DNA of 64,000 nt from an uncultured Lachnospiraceae bacterium. Lineage in GTDB: Bacteria; Bacillota; Clostridia; Lachnospirales; Lachnospiraceae. The notes beneath the pieces are model-generated. The model had not been told where the DNA came from. It made no database searches and saw only the letters and a program-made list of their open reading frames with translations. Within the stretch, counting starts at the first letter, position 1, and each line of letters begins with the position of its first letter. Made by a program: the position numbers and the translations under genes. This document shows, one piece after another, positions 17,671 to 27,309 of the stretch. The stretch lies in contig CANRNJ010000010.1 of NCBI GenBank assembly GCA_947631955.1, forward strand, positions 46,536-110,535, in the 5' to 3' direction.

Positions 17671-20235
17671 ATGGGTTTAGTACGGAAAGTGTTTGGCACG
17701 CACAGCGAGAGAGAGATCAAGCGCATCGATGGCTTGGTGAAAAAGATCGAAGACTTACGGCCGGCGATGATGGCAATGTCGGATGAACAGCTGCGTGACA
17801 AAACAAAAGAATATAGGAAAAGGCTGACAGAAGGGGAAACTTTGGACGATCTGCTCCCGGAGGCATATGCCACGGTCAGGGAGGCGGCGCGGCGCGTCCT
17901 CAATACGGAGCATTACCGGGTACAGCTGATCGGCGGAATCATCCTGCATCAGGGGCGTATCGCCGAGATGAAGACCGGTGAAGGCAAGACCCAGACCTGT
18001 CTTCTGCCTGCGTACTTAAATGCCTTGGAAGGAAAAGGCGTGCATGTGGTCACAGTCAATGATTATCTGGCCAAGCGTGACGCGGAATGGATGGGCCAGG
18101 TGCATGAATTCTTAGGTCTTAAGGTCGGCGTCGTCTTAAACGATATGAAGCCTGAGGAGAGAAGAGAGGCATACAACTGTGACATCACCTATGTGACCAA
18201 CAATGAACTGGGTTTCGATTATCTGCGCGATAATATGGTGATCTACAAAGAACAGCTTGTGCTGAGGGATCTGCACTATGCCATCATCGACGAGGTGGAC
18301 TCGGTGTTGATCGACGAGGCGCGCACCCCGCTGATCATATCCGGCCAGAGCGGCAAATCCACCAAGCTGTACGAGGCGTGCGATATCCTTGCCAGACAGC
18401 TTACCCGCGGCGAGGACATGGAAGAACTGTCCAAGATGGATGCCATCATGGGCATTGAGCGGGAGGAAACCGGGGACTTTATCGTCAATGAGAAAGACAA
18501 AGTGGTGAATCTGACCGCGCAGGGCGTATCCAAAGTGGAGCGTTTCTTCCAGATCGAGAATCTGGCCGATCCGGAGAATCTGGAGATCCAGCACAACATT
18601 ATCTTGGCGCTGCGGGCGCACAACCTGATGTTCCGCGATCAGGATTATGTGGTAAAGGACGATCAGGTGCTGATCGTAGACGAGTTTACGGGACGTATCA
18701 TGCCGGGCAGGCGGTATTCCGACGGCCTGCATCAGGCAATCGAGGCGAAGGAGCATGTGAAGGTGAAGCGCGAGAGCAAGACCCTTGCGACGATCACTTT
18801 CCAGAATTTCTTTAATAAATTTGAGAAAAAGGCCGGTATGACCGGTACGGCGCTTACGGAAGAAAGAGAGTTCAGGGATATCTACGGCATGGACGTGGTG
18901 GAGATCCCCACGAACAAGCCGATCGCCCGTATAGACAGACAGGACGCCGTATACAAGACGAAACGCGAGAAGCTGCACGCTATCGTGGAGGCCGTCAAAG
19001 CGGCGCACGCCAAGGGACAGCCCGTTCTGGTCGGCACCATCAATATCGATGCTTCCGAGGAACTGAGCGGACTGCTTAAGAAGAGCGGTATCGAACATAA
19101 AGTCTTAAATGCAAAATTCCATGAGATGGAGGCGGAGATCGTTGCGGACGCCGGTATCCATGGGGCCGTGACCATTGCCACCAATATGGCGGGCCGTGGT
19201 ACGGATATCAAACTGGATGATGAGGCGAGAGCCGCGGGCGGTCTTATGATCGTCGGCACGGAGCGCCACGAATCCAGACGTATCGACAATCAGCTGCGCG
19301 GCCGTTCCGGACGTCAGGGCGATCCCGGCGAATCCCGTTTCTATATTTCGCTGGAAGACGATCTGATGCGGCTGTTCGGTTCCGATAGGATGATCACCAT
19401 GTTCAATGCGCTTGGGATCCCCGAAGGGCAGGAGATCGAGCACAGCGCGCTGACCAAGGCGATCGAGTCGGCCCAGAAGAAGATCGAGAACAACAACTTC
19501 GGCATCCGAAAAAATCTGCTTGAATACGATCAGGTCATGAACGAGCAGAGAGAGATCATATACGAAGAGAGAAGGCGCGTCCTAAACGGCGAGAGTATGC
19601 GGGACGCCATCTACAAGATGATCACGGACATCGTGGAAGACTGTGTGGATACCTGTATCGGCGACGACAGCGACTTTGAGGAATGGGATTACAACGAACT
19701 GAATACGCTCCTGCTTCCGATCATTCCGCTGCAGCCGGTGAGCGCATCGCGCGTCATGAAACCGAAAAAGAACAGCTTAAAGCAGCAGCTTAAAGAGGAA
19801 GCGGTCAAACTTTACGAGAGTAAAGAGGCGGAATTCCCGGAGCCGGAGGCGATCCGTGAGATCGAGCGCGTGATCCTGCTTAAGGTGATCGACAGAAAAT
19901 GGATGGATCATCTGGATGATATGGATCAGCTGCGGCAGGGAGCGGGACTGCAGGCATACGGTCAGAGAGATCCGCTTGTGGAGTATAAGCTGAGCGGATA
20001 CGAGATGTTCGACGATATGACGCAGAATATCAAAGAAGATACGGTACGGCTTCTCTTCCACGTCCGCATCGAGCAGAAAGTAGAAAGGGAACAGGTTGCC
20101 AAAGTAACGGGCACGAACAAGGACGATACGGTACAGAAAGGGCCTGTAAAGCGTATGGAGGCTAAGGTCTATCCGAACGATCCGTGTCCTTGCGGAAGCG
20201 GCAAGAAGTATAAGAACTGCTGCGGGCGAAGGTAA
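17671..20235 (+). CDS. secA: Preprotein translocase ATPase SecA
   Basis: 854 residues, normal for Gram-positive SecA. This motor drives unfolded secretory proteins through SecYEG. Walker A is [11 protein letters not shown] (about residue 100) and the DEAD-type motif is [14 protein letters not shown]. The helicase-2 region has [13 protein letters not shown] and [13 protein letters not shown]. The C-terminus carries an intact SecB/ribosome-type zinc module [13 protein letters not shown]. Its own promoter lies upstream and prfB follows within 85 bases. Confidence 0.98.
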   Translation: MGLVRKVFGTHSEREIKRIDGLVKKIEDLRPAMMAMSDEQLRDKTKEYRKRLTEGETLDDLLPEAYATVREAARRVLNTEHYRVQLIGGIILHQGRIAEMKTGEGKTQTCLLPAYLNALEGKGVHVVTVNDYLAKRDAEWMGQVHEFLGLKVGVVLNDMKPEERREAYNCDITYVTNNELGFDYLRDNMVIYKEQLVLRDLHYAIIDEVDSVLIDEARTPLIISGQSGKSTKLYEACDILARQLTRGEDMEELSKMDAIMGIEREETGDFIVNEKDKVVNLTAQGVSKVERFFQIENLADPENLEIQHNIILALRAHNLMFRDQDYVVKDDQVLIVDEFTGRIMPGRRYSDGLHQAIEAKEHVKVKRESKTLATITFQNFFNKFEKKAGMTGTALTEEREFRDIYGMDVVEIPTNKPIARIDRQDAVYKTKREKLHAIVEAVKAAHAKGQPVLVGTINIDASEELSGLLKKSGIEHKVLNAKFHEMEAEIVADAGIHGAVTIATNMAGRGTDIKLDDEARAAGGLMIVGTERHESRRIDNQLRGRSGRQGDPGESRFYISLEDDLMRLFGSDRMITMFNALGIPEGQEIEHSALTKAIESAQKKIENNNFGIRKNLLEYDQVMNEQREIIYEERRRVLNGESMRDAIYKMITDIVEDCVDTCIGDDSDFEEWDYNELNTLLLPIIPLQPVSASRVMKPKKNSLKQQLKEEAVKLYESKEAEFPEPEAIREIERVILLKVIDRKWMDHLDDMDQLRQGAGLQAYGQRDPLVEYKLSGYEMFDDMTQNIKEDTVRLLFHVRIEQKVEREQVAKVTGTNKDDTVQKGPVKRMEAKVYPNDPCPCGSGKKYKNCCGRR

Positions 20236-20317
20236 ATGATATTATCACCATACCCTTATCATGGACATTATTCTGATTATCGCAGCACATAAAAATAAAG
20301 AAAGAAGGTGACGTTAA

Positions 20318-21422
20318 GTGGTAGAACTGGATAACATGAAATCCGAACTTTTAAGTTATGAAAGTCCCTTGGCGGAAGTGAGGGATTCACTTTGACTTAG
20401 CGAATAAGTCAAAGCGCATCGAAGAACTGGAGATGGAAATGCAGGCGCCGGGCTTCTGGGACGATCCAGAGAAGTCAAATCAGAAGATGCGGGAGTCCAA
20501 GAGCCTGAAAGATACGGTAGATACGATGAACGCCTTAAGCAGGCAGTACGACGATATCCTGACGCTGATCGAGATGGGATACGAGGACAACGATCCCGCC
20601 ATCATACCGGATATCGAAGAAGAACTGCGGGAATTTAAGCAGACCTTTGAAAATATCCGTATCAGCACGCTGCTGTCCGGCGAATATGATCGGAATAGCG
20701 CTATATTGAAATTAAACGCGGGCGCGGGCGGTACGGAAAGCTGCGACTGGTGCGGTATGCTTTACCGCATGTACACCAGATGGGCGGAGCGCAAAGGCTT
20801 CTCCATCGACGTGATCGATTATCTGGACGGGGACGAGGCGGGCATTAAGTCCGTTACCTTTCAGATCAACGGGGAGAATGCCTACGGTTATCTGAAATCC
20901 GAAAAAGGCGTCCACAGACTGGTGCGCATCTCGCCCTTTAATGCACAGGGCAAGCGGCAGACGTCTTTTGTTTCGTTGGATGTGATGCCGGATATTGAAG
21001 AAGATCTGGACATAGAGATCCGGGACGAGGATATCCGCATCGACACTTACCGAAGCAGCGGCGCGGGCGGCCAGCACATCAACAAGACGTCCTCGGCGAT
21101 CCGCATCACGCATTTTCCCACGGGGATCGTGGTGACATGCCAGAACGAGCGGAGCCAGTTCCAGAACAAGGACAAGGCGATGCAGATGTTAAAGGCCAAG
21201 CTGTATATGCTGCGTCAGGAGGAAAATGCCGAGAAGCTTTCCGGCATCCGGGGCGACGTCAAAGAGATCGGCTGGGGCAATCAGATCCGTTCTTATGTCC
21301 TGCAGCCTTACACAATGGTGAAGGATCACAGGACGGAGGAAGAAACGGGCAACGTGAACGCCGTACTGGACGGCGAGATCGATCCGTTTATCAACGCCTA
21401 TCTGCGCTGGATCAGCGTGTGA
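20318..21422 (+). CDS. prfB: Peptide chain release factor 2, with programmed +1 frameshift
   Basis: RF2 recognises UGA and UAA stop codons. Translation from GTG 20318 gives 25 codons, then meets TGA at 20393-20395 in the classic ctt tga c context. Reading continues in the +1 frame from GAC 20394 (DLANKSKRIEELEME), giving 367 residues, as in other RF2 proteins. The stop-recognition tripeptide SPF (VRISPFNAQGKRQTSF) and the catalytic GGQ (GAGGQHINKTSSAIRI) are intact. A terminator follows. A gene finder that ignores the frameshift would start it too late, near 20433. Confidence 0.96.
20383..20396 (+). promoter_or_regulatory. RF2 autoregulatory frameshift site
   Basis: A Shine-Dalgarno-like gaggga lies just upstream of ctt tga c. 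Low RF2 lets the ribosome pause at UGA and slip +1, restoring RF2 synthesis. Confidence 0.92.
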
Positions 21423-21433
21423 TGACAAAAAAT

Positions 21434-21467
21434 AAGGGACTGTACACCGTCAGGTGCAGTCCCTTTT
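21434..21467 (+). terminator. Terminator after prfB
   Basis: aagggactg (21434-21442) pairs with cagtccctt (21457-21465), followed by Ts. Confidence 0.85.
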
Positions 21468-21507
21468 ATAATAGTCAAAAACGGCTCATGCAGACGCGGC
21501 AGCAGGC

Positions 21508-22032
21508 CTAGCATACCATATCCACATTCATCCCGCGATACTTGCCCGCGGCATCGGAAGCCTTCATTTCTTTCTGGTACGGATTCTCCTCGTTAAAATA
21601 GCGGATCTGCGTGGAAGTCGTTCCGCCGGACACATAGGTGCGCCCGCACTCCGGACATACCGCCGTGTGTATGGCGACGTTGCAGGAAACGACTTTTCCG
21701 TTGTTCTGGGCCGCTTTCTTATAAGCGTTCGCCACATGCTCCTGCTCATGGCTGCGCACACGGGAGGCCGCCGCGTTGGGGTCGATGTGGGCCGCTGACT
21801 TGAAGGACACGTTCTCGTCGGAACCGTCCTGATACTTGCGGTTTCTGCAGGTTTCGCACTCTGCGGGAGAGGACTTGCGCCCCGCCTGTTTCTCGGTGGA
21901 TTCACCGGGATTGCGGATCACAACAGGTCTGCCGCCGTCTTCTTCGCCAAAGCGGACGTCCGCAGCCGCGGAGGGGTCTGTGTTCAGGCCGGCCGCATAA
22001 TGATCGTATGAACTGCCGATTCCGTTCACCAT
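21508..22032 (-). CDS. Small HExxH protein, SprA-like putative metalloprotease
   Basis: 174 residues. The centre carries CETCRNRKYQDGSDENVSF followed by RVRSHEQEHVANAY, whose HEQEH is an HExxH zinc-protease motif. A later CPECG pair could form a zinc site with the first CxxC. The combination resembles the SprA-related putative metalloproteases. There is no signal peptide; the N-terminus (MVNGIGSSYDHYAAG) is Gly/Tyr-rich and resembles the openings of two proteins near 42.5 and 44.8 kb. Substrate unknown. Confidence 0.7.
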   Translation of the reverse strand: MVNGIGSSYDHYAAGLNTDPSAAADVRFGEEDGGRPVVIRNPGESTEKQAGRKSSPAECETCRNRKYQDGSDENVSFKSAAHIDPNAAASRVRSHEQEHVANAYKKAAQNNGKVVSCNVAIHTAVCPECGRTYVSGGTTSTQIRYFNEENPYQKEMKASDAAGKYRGMNVDMVC

Positions 22033-22203
22033 AGGAACTCCTTTCTGTCCGGTCCAAAATCACGGACCAATACCTTATAAGTAAGTTTATTATAACATCC
22101 GGTTCGGGAAAATACCAGTGCATAATGAGATAAAATCATGCATTTTTCCGGAAGATCCATTGAGGAAAAAAGAATGGGATGGGCTGCCGTAAACAGGATT
22201 TTA

Positions 22204-22248
22204 AAGTAAATTATTTACTTGACGAAACCGGGAAGAAAATGGTAAACT
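22204..22248 (+). promoter_or_regulatory. LacI-type operator overlapping the regulator's own promoter
   Basis: Perfect 17-bp palindrome aagtaaa-tta-tttactt (22204-22220). It overlaps a -35 TTGACG (22219-22224), with a plausible -10 TAAACT at 22243-22248. A close match stands before the galactanase operon, so autoregulation is likely. Confidence 0.7.
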
Positions 22249-22286
22249 TTTTATTATCATAAAGTATTTTGCATACGGGGGTCAAC

Positions 22287-23270
22287 ATGGCAACGGTAAA
22301 AGAAATAGCGAAGATGGTAGGCGTTTCGAGCGCGGCGGTATCCAGAGTGCTCAATTATGACGAGGGGATCTCCGTCAGCCAAGAAACCAGAGAAGCGATT
22401 TTTGCGGCGGCGAAAGAGATCGGTTATCAGAAGAAGATCGTCTATCCCAAAATTGAAAATGCAGCCTTCCTGTTTTGGGCTCCGCAGGGGGAGGAATTGG
22501 AGGATATGTATTATCGGGCCATTTATAAGGAATTGATGGCTCAGGCGAAGAAAGTCAATATCCATATGAGCGTGATCACAAAGGAGCAGGGGTTGGAGGC
22601 TCTCCCGGATGATCTGACAGCTTTTGCGGCGGTGGGATGGTTTGGAAGAGAGGAACTGAACCGGCTGTATGAAAAGTGTCCGAATGGTGTTTTTATCGAT
22701 GCTTCTCCGGACGAAAAACATTTTGATGCGGTACGGCCCAATCTGGATTCTTTTGTGACGCAGATCGTGGATTATTTCGTGGAAAAAGGGCATCGGAAGA
22801 TCGGGTTCATCGGCGGGACGGACAGAAATGTCGATACGGGCCTGCCGTCCATGGATGTGCGTGAATGGTCCTTCCGCCAGAGCGTACAGTATTATGGCTG
22901 CCTGTGTGAGGATTATATCTTTATCACCGAAAAATACAGCGTGGCGGAAGGCTACAGGGCGGGCATTGAGATGGTGGAAAAGGACCGGCTCCCAAGCGCG
23001 GTCTGCGTGGCGAGCGATACGCTGGCCGTGGGCCTGCTGCAGGCGCTGCATGAAAAAGGGATCAGGATACCGGAGCAGACGGCGGTTTTCAGCATCAACG
23101 ATGTCAGCGTAGCCCAGTATGTTTCACCGCCGCTTACAAGTTTTCATATCGATGTGCCGATCATCTGTGAATCGGCGTTGGATCTTTTGCGGAGCCGCGT
23201 CTTAAACGGACAGAAAGTGACAAAGGTCATTTTTGTGAACGGGATCCCGGTTTTTCGTAAAAGCTGCTGA
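22287..23270 (+). CDS. LacI-family regulator of the galactan locus
   Basis: 327 residues. An N-terminal helix-turn-helix (VKEIAKMVGVSSAAVSRVLNYDEGISVS) precedes a periplasmic-binding-protein-like sensor domain with HRKIGFIGG, AVCVASDTLAVGLLQALHEKGI and a C-terminal PPLTSFHIDVP segment. The start at 22287 follows a ggggg Shine-Dalgarno. The adjacent operon encodes galactan-related functions, so a galacto-oligosaccharide effector is likely. Operator half-sites are visible before both this gene and the operon. Confidence 0.9.
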   Translation: MATVKEIAKMVGVSSAAVSRVLNYDEGISVSQETREAIFAAAKEIGYQKKIVYPKIENAAFLFWAPQGEELEDMYYRAIYKELMAQAKKVNIHMSVITKEQGLEALPDDLTAFAAVGWFGREELNRLYEKCPNGVFIDASPDEKHFDAVRPNLDSFVTQIVDYFVEKGHRKIGFIGGTDRNVDTGLPSMDVREWSFRQSVQYYGCLCEDYIFITEKYSVAEGYRAGIEMVEKDRLPSAVCVASDTLAVGLLQALHEKGIRIPEQTAVFSINDVSVAQYVSPPLTSFHIDVPIICESALDLLRSRVLNGQKVTKVIFVNGIPVFRKSC

Positions 23271-23282
23271 ACTGTATGGGGA

Positions 23283-23307
23283 AAAGAACCTTCGGGTTCT
23301 TTTTTTG
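23283..23307 (+). terminator. Terminator after the LacI-type regulator
   Basis: aaagaacc / ggttcttt stem with a ttcg tetraloop and a long T run. Confidence 0.9.
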
Positions 23308-23380
23308 TGTAATATGCCAGAAACGGACGCTGAGAAATTGTCTATTACGTCAAAGATCACAAGATCACCGGGTATTCCGG

Positions 23381-23432
23381 TTGACAATGGATAGGTAAAG
23401 TGTTATATTCACATTAAGTAAATAATTTATTA
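23381..23432 (+). promoter_or_regulatory. Promoter and operator of the galactan operon
   Basis: TTGACA (23381-23386), 17-base spacer, TATATT (23404-23409). An operator-like aagtaaa-taa-tttatta lies at 23416-23432, across the expected start of transcription. Its left half equals the operator before the LacI-type gene. A second weaker half (ttcactt) is at 23453-23459. Confidence 0.75.
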
Positions 23433-23493
23433 TAAAAATAATAATTTATTTATTCACTTAAAATCATTTTTTTAGAAAGGGAAGGATCGGAAG

Positions 23494-24072
23494 ATGAAAA
23501 AGAAAAGTTTGAAAAAGGGATGCGGAGCTTTGCTGTTATGCGCCGCCCTTGCGGTTCTGCCGGGGTGCGGCAGCGGTAACGGCAGCGCCGGTACAGGGAA
23601 GGCGCAGGCGGACGAAAACGGTAATTATGTGATCAACGGCAGCTTTGAAGAGCCGGATTTTACAGGCTGGGAAGTGACCAATGTGGATAATGTGACGGAA
23701 GAACTGGATATCTATACCAGAGAAACGGACTGCTGTGACGGAGTGCAGTCGCTTCACTTCTATTCGGGCAGCAGTAATGTTGATTTTACCGCACAGCAGA
23801 CCATTTCCGGTCTGGAAGAAGGGTCTTACAGTTTGACGGGACAGCTGCAGGGAGAGGCTGCCGGGGACGACAGTGCGGCGGTCTATCTGTATGCGGTCGT
23901 GAATGGAGAAACGCTTAAGGCAGATGTGGACCTGAGCGGATATCTGAACTGGCAGACCGCGGAGCTGACGGGCCTTTCACCGGACAACGGAGAGATCACC
24001 ATCGGCGTGAGCGTTTCTACCGCGCCCGGCGGATGGGGGACCATCGACCAGATCACGTTAGTAAAGGAGTAG
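23494..24072 (+). CDS. Surface lipoprotein with a carbohydrate-binding-like domain
   Basis: 192 residues. A lipoprotein signal ends at ALAVLPGCGSG, followed by a Gly/Ser linker and one beta-rich domain (about 48-192). That domain shows NGSFEEPDFTGWEVTN near its start and STAPGGWGTIDQITLVKE at its end, the pattern of CBM4/CBM61-type modules. CBM61-type modules are often attached to GH53 galactanases; here the module is separate and GH53 is the next gene. It probably presents galactan at the cell surface. Confidence 0.75.
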   Translation: MKKKSLKKGCGALLLCAALAVLPGCGSGNGSAGTGKAQADENGNYVINGSFEEPDFTGWEVTNVDNVTEELDIYTRETDCCDGVQSLHFYSGSSNVDFTAQQTISGLEEGSYSLTGQLQGEAAGDDSAAVYLYAVVNGETLKADVDLSGYLNWQTAELTGLSPDNGEITIGVSVSTAPGGWGTIDQITLVKE

Positions 24073-24075
24073 GCG

Positions 24076-25149
24076 ATGGGGTTTGTCAAGGGAATGGACA
24101 TATCCATGATAAAAGAACTGGAAGCAAAAGGTGCCGTCTATTACAAGGACGGGCGCAGGGAAGATGTCTTCCGGATACTGCATGACTATGGGACGAATAT
24201 GATCAGGCTGCGCATCTGGCAGGATCCTTATGACAAGGACGGCAGAAGTTACGGCGGCGGGATGAACGATCTGGAAACGACAATAGAACTGGCCGGACGG
24301 ACCATCCAAAACGGGATGTCTTATCTGTTGGATTTTCATTACAGTGATTTCTGGGCGGACCCCGCCAAACAGATAAAGCCGAAAGCGTGGAGAAATCTGG
24401 AAGGGAAAGAGTTGGAGACCGCAGTTTATCTGCATACGGCGGGAACTTTGAAGACCCTGAAAAACAAAAAGCTGATCCCGGAAATGGTGCAGGTGGGCAA
24501 TGAGATCACCAAAGGGCTGCTCTGGCCGGAAGGGCATATCGACCACGCGGAAACGATGGCGCGTCTGCTAAAGGCCGGAATACAGGGCGTGCGGGAAGAA
24601 TGTCCGCAGGCAAAGATCGTTCTGCATCTCGATTTTGGAACGGACAATGCGCAGTATCGGGCATGGTTTGATAAGATCGAGCCCTACGGTTTAGACTATG
24701 ATATCATTGGAATGTCTTATTATCCGCACTGGAATGGGAGTCTGCAGCTTTTGCTAGAAAATATGAACGATGTGAGCGGGCGCTATGATAAGGATGTGCT
24801 GATCGCGGAAACATCCATCGGCTATACGACGGATACGCTGGGCTGCGAAGGCATCGTCTTTCAGGAAGAAGAGGCAAAGGCATCCGCCTATCCGGCCACT
24901 ATGGAGGGGCAGGAGCAGTTCTTAAAAGATCTGTTTGCGGTGGTAAGGAAGGTCCGGCAGAACAGGGGCGTCGGTGTTTTTTACTGGGAACCGGCATGGC
25001 TTCCGATCCCGGATTGCAAATGGGCGAGCGCAAGCGGCTGTGATTATATCAAAGATAAAGCGGCGCCCGGCAACTCGATGGCAAATCAGGCGCTTTTTGA
25101 TGCCGCGGGAAATCCAAACCGGGCGCTGATCGATCTAAAACAAATGTAA
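24076..25149 (+). CDS. GH53 endo-beta-1,4-galactanase without signal peptide
   Basis: 357 residues, glycoside hydrolase family 53, cleaving beta-1,4-galactan (pectin arabinogalactan side chains). It has GMDISMIKELE at the N-terminus, MIRLRIWQDPY, the acid/base Glu in QVGNEI (near 145) and the nucleophile Glu in LIAETS (near 240). The N-terminus begins directly with the fold (MGFVKGMDIS), so there is no export signal. That suggests cytoplasmic cleavage of imported oligosaccharides, unlike most GH53 enzymes. aaggag lies upstream, only 3 bases after the lipoprotein gene. Confidence 0.92.
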   Translation: MGFVKGMDISMIKELEAKGAVYYKDGRREDVFRILHDYGTNMIRLRIWQDPYDKDGRSYGGGMNDLETTIELAGRTIQNGMSYLLDFHYSDFWADPAKQIKPKAWRNLEGKELETAVYLHTAGTLKTLKNKKLIPEMVQVGNEITKGLLWPEGHIDHAETMARLLKAGIQGVREECPQAKIVLHLDFGTDNAQYRAWFDKIEPYGLDYDIIGMSYYPHWNGSLQLLLENMNDVSGRYDKDVLIAETSIGYTTDTLGCEGIVFQEEEAKASAYPATMEGQEQFLKDLFAVVRKVRQNRGVGVFYWEPAWLPIPDCKWASASGCDYIKDKAAPGNSMANQALFDAAGNPNRALIDLKQM

Positions 25150-25163
25150 GGAGGCTGATATTT

Positions 25164-26366
25164 ATGAAAGGAAAAAAGGTTGCTGCCACGGGGATCGGGA
25201 TAGGGCTGCTCCTGCTGCTGTCAGGCTGCGGCGCTTCCAAAAAACCGGACGATCGTTTGACTTTTTGGACCAATATGGGCGTAGAGGCGGAAACGATACA
25301 AAAATATGCAGATGAATGGGGAACCGCAAACGGATTCAAGGTGGAGGTGATCCAACAATCTCCGTCTGTACAGCAGTTTGCACAGGCCGTCAACAGTGAG
25401 AACGGACCGGACGCCGTCGTCGGGATCCCGAATGACCAGCTGGCGGATTATATCAACGCAGGGCTTGCCGCAGAGGTGCCGCAGGGGCTTTATCAGGATG
25501 CGGACTTCTCCGATGCGGCCATTCAGGCATGTTATGCAGACGGAAAACGATATGCGGCGCCGCTTTCCGTAGAAACGACGGCGTTATTTTATAATACCGA
25601 TATGGTATCGGAGGTCCCGGCTTCATGGGAAGAACTGGTGGAAAATGCCGCGCAGGACGGCGGCGTCCAGTTTGACGCGACCAGTATTTATTATGATCTG
25701 GGATTTGTCAGAGCCTGCGGGGGATATATTTTCAAATATGAAAACGGCGCTTATGATGTGTCGGATATCGGTCTGGGAAATGAGGGAGCCGTCGAGGCTT
25801 ATGAATTTATCGATTCCCTGTGCAATGACTATCAGCTTCTCTCCGCAGATGTGACGGCGGATATTGCCAGAAGTAATTTCCAGAACGGACAGTGCGCATA
25901 CTATATCGGCGGCCCATGGGATATTGATGGCTTTACCTCTGCCGGGACGCCCTTCTCGATCGTGGAGATGCCGACGTTCCACGGACAGCCTTTTGTTACG
26001 CCGGTGGGAACGCAGATCAGTTTCGTCAGCAGCAAGAGCGACAGTCAGGAACAGGCGTGGGATTTTATCATGTACCTGATCGACAAGGGAGCGATGGAAC
26101 TGTATGAAGTGGGCGACAGGATCCCGGCGAAACTGTCTGACCAAGCGGATGAAACCATACAGGGCAATGAATATTCCAAAGCCTTTATTGCGCAGATCAA
26201 CAACGGAGAACCTATGCCTACCGTTTCGGAAATGGGGCAGCTGTGGACGATCCACACAAACAATGTCCGCTCTATGTGGATGGATGAACTGAGCGCCAAA
26301 GAAGCGGCTGAGAATATGGTCGCGCAGCTGAAAGAGGCGGTAGAGTTGATGGATTCGGGGAAATAA
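25164..26366 (+). CDS. Sugar ABC transporter substrate-binding lipoprotein
   Basis: 400 residues, family 1 (MalE-like) solute-binding protein. A lipobox (LLLLLSGCGAS) anchors it to the membrane. Typical segments are RLTFWTNMGVEAETIQKYADEW, PDAVVGIPNDQLADYINAGL and YYIGGPWDIDGF. In this operon the cargo is probably a beta-1,4-galacto-oligosaccharide, by analogy with GanS. The locus encodes no ATPase; a shared MsmX-type ATPase elsewhere is expected. Confidence 0.9.
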   Translation: MKGKKVAATGIGIGLLLLLSGCGASKKPDDRLTFWTNMGVEAETIQKYADEWGTANGFKVEVIQQSPSVQQFAQAVNSENGPDAVVGIPNDQLADYINAGLAAEVPQGLYQDADFSDAAIQACYADGKRYAAPLSVETTALFYNTDMVSEVPASWEELVENAAQDGGVQFDATSIYYDLGFVRACGGYIFKYENGAYDVSDIGLGNEGAVEAYEFIDSLCNDYQLLSADVTADIARSNFQNGQCAYYIGGPWDIDGFTSAGTPFSIVEMPTFHGQPFVTPVGTQISFVSSKSDSQEQAWDFIMYLIDKGAMELYEVGDRIPAKLSDQADETIQGNEYSKAFIAQINNGEPMPTVSEMGQLWTIHTNNVRSMWMDELSAKEAAENMVAQLKEAVELMDSGK

Positions 26367-26395
26367 GGCAAATTTCAGGATAATGGGGGATCGCG

Positions 26396-27307
26396 ATGAA
26401 AAAGAAAAATAATGCCGGCGCATATCCGTATCTTCTGCCGGCGCTGCTGTCTATTTTGGTGGTAACGTGCCTGCCGATCGTATATACGGTCATTATTTCA
26501 TTTACCAATTATAATATGTATCATTTGAGTGATTTTTCCTTTATCGGTCTGGAAAATTACCTGACGGTGCTTTCGGGCAGCATAAGGAGCGTGTTCTTTC
26601 CGGTCCTGGGATGGACGGTCTGTTTTGCCCTGATCAGCACGGCCGGTTCCTATGCGGTGGGATTGATCTTAGCGATCCTGTTAAATAATTCTCATATGAG
26701 GGAAGCAAAGCTCTACAGGGCCGTTTTGATCCTGCCGTGGGCCCTTCCCTCCACCATTGCCATTCTGGCGTGGCAGGGACTGCTGAACGAGCAGTACGGC
26801 GGGATCAACAATCTGCTGCACCTTCTGGGCTATGCAGAGAATATCCCGTGGCTGACCAACGCTTTCTGGGCGCGCACGGGCATTATCATCGTCAATGTAT
26901 GGCTGGGCTTTCCTTACATGATGAACGTCTGTCTGGGCGGCCTGCAGGCGATCTCCACGGAGTATTACGAGGCGGCCAGAATAGACGGGGCGTCGCGTTT
27001 CCAGTGCTTCCAGAAGATCACTCTGCCGATGGTGACGAGGCTCTCCGTGCCGCTCGTGATCTCTTCTTTTGCCTCGAACTTTAATAACTTTGGCAATATC
27101 TACATGATAACGCAGGGCGGCCCCGCGAGGGTGGACAATCAGTTTGCGGGATATACGGATATTCTGGCCAGCACCACTTACAAAATGACGACATGGTCGA
27201 ACCGGTATGAGCTCTCCGCAACGTTCAGTGTGCTGATTTTCCTCATTGTCGGAACCTTTACCCTGATCAATATGCATTTATCCGGCTCTTTTAAGGAGGT
27301 AAACTGA
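26396..27307 (+). CDS. Sugar ABC transporter permease (MalF-like)
   Basis: 303 residues with about six membrane spans starting at YLLPALLSILVVTCLPIVYTVI. The EAA loop that contacts the ATPase is visible (EYYEAARIDGASRFQCFQKITLPM). It lies between the solute-binding protein and the second permease in one operon, and corresponds to a GanP-like subunit. Confidence 0.92.
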   Translation: MKKKNNAGAYPYLLPALLSILVVTCLPIVYTVIISFTNYNMYHLSDFSFIGLENYLTVLSGSIRSVFFPVLGWTVCFALISTAGSYAVGLILAILLNNSHMREAKLYRAVLILPWALPSTIAILAWQGLLNEQYGGINNLLHLLGYAENIPWLTNAFWARTGIIIVNVWLGFPYMMNVCLGGLQAISTEYYEAARIDGASRFQCFQKITLPMVTRLSVPLVISSFASNFNNFGNIYMITQGGPARVDNQFAGYTDILASTTYKMTTWSNRYELSATFSVLIFLIVGTFTLINMHLSGSFKEVN

Positions 27308-27309
27308 TC

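Noticed and set aside
18136..19098. 320-codon - strand open frame inside secA
   Set aside because: No family features and full overlap with SecA. Shadow frame.
20433..21422. prfB starting at 20433 as a truncated gene
   Set aside because: The upstream 25 codons, ctt tga c and the +1 continuation show the normal RF2 programmed frameshift, so the gene is complete.
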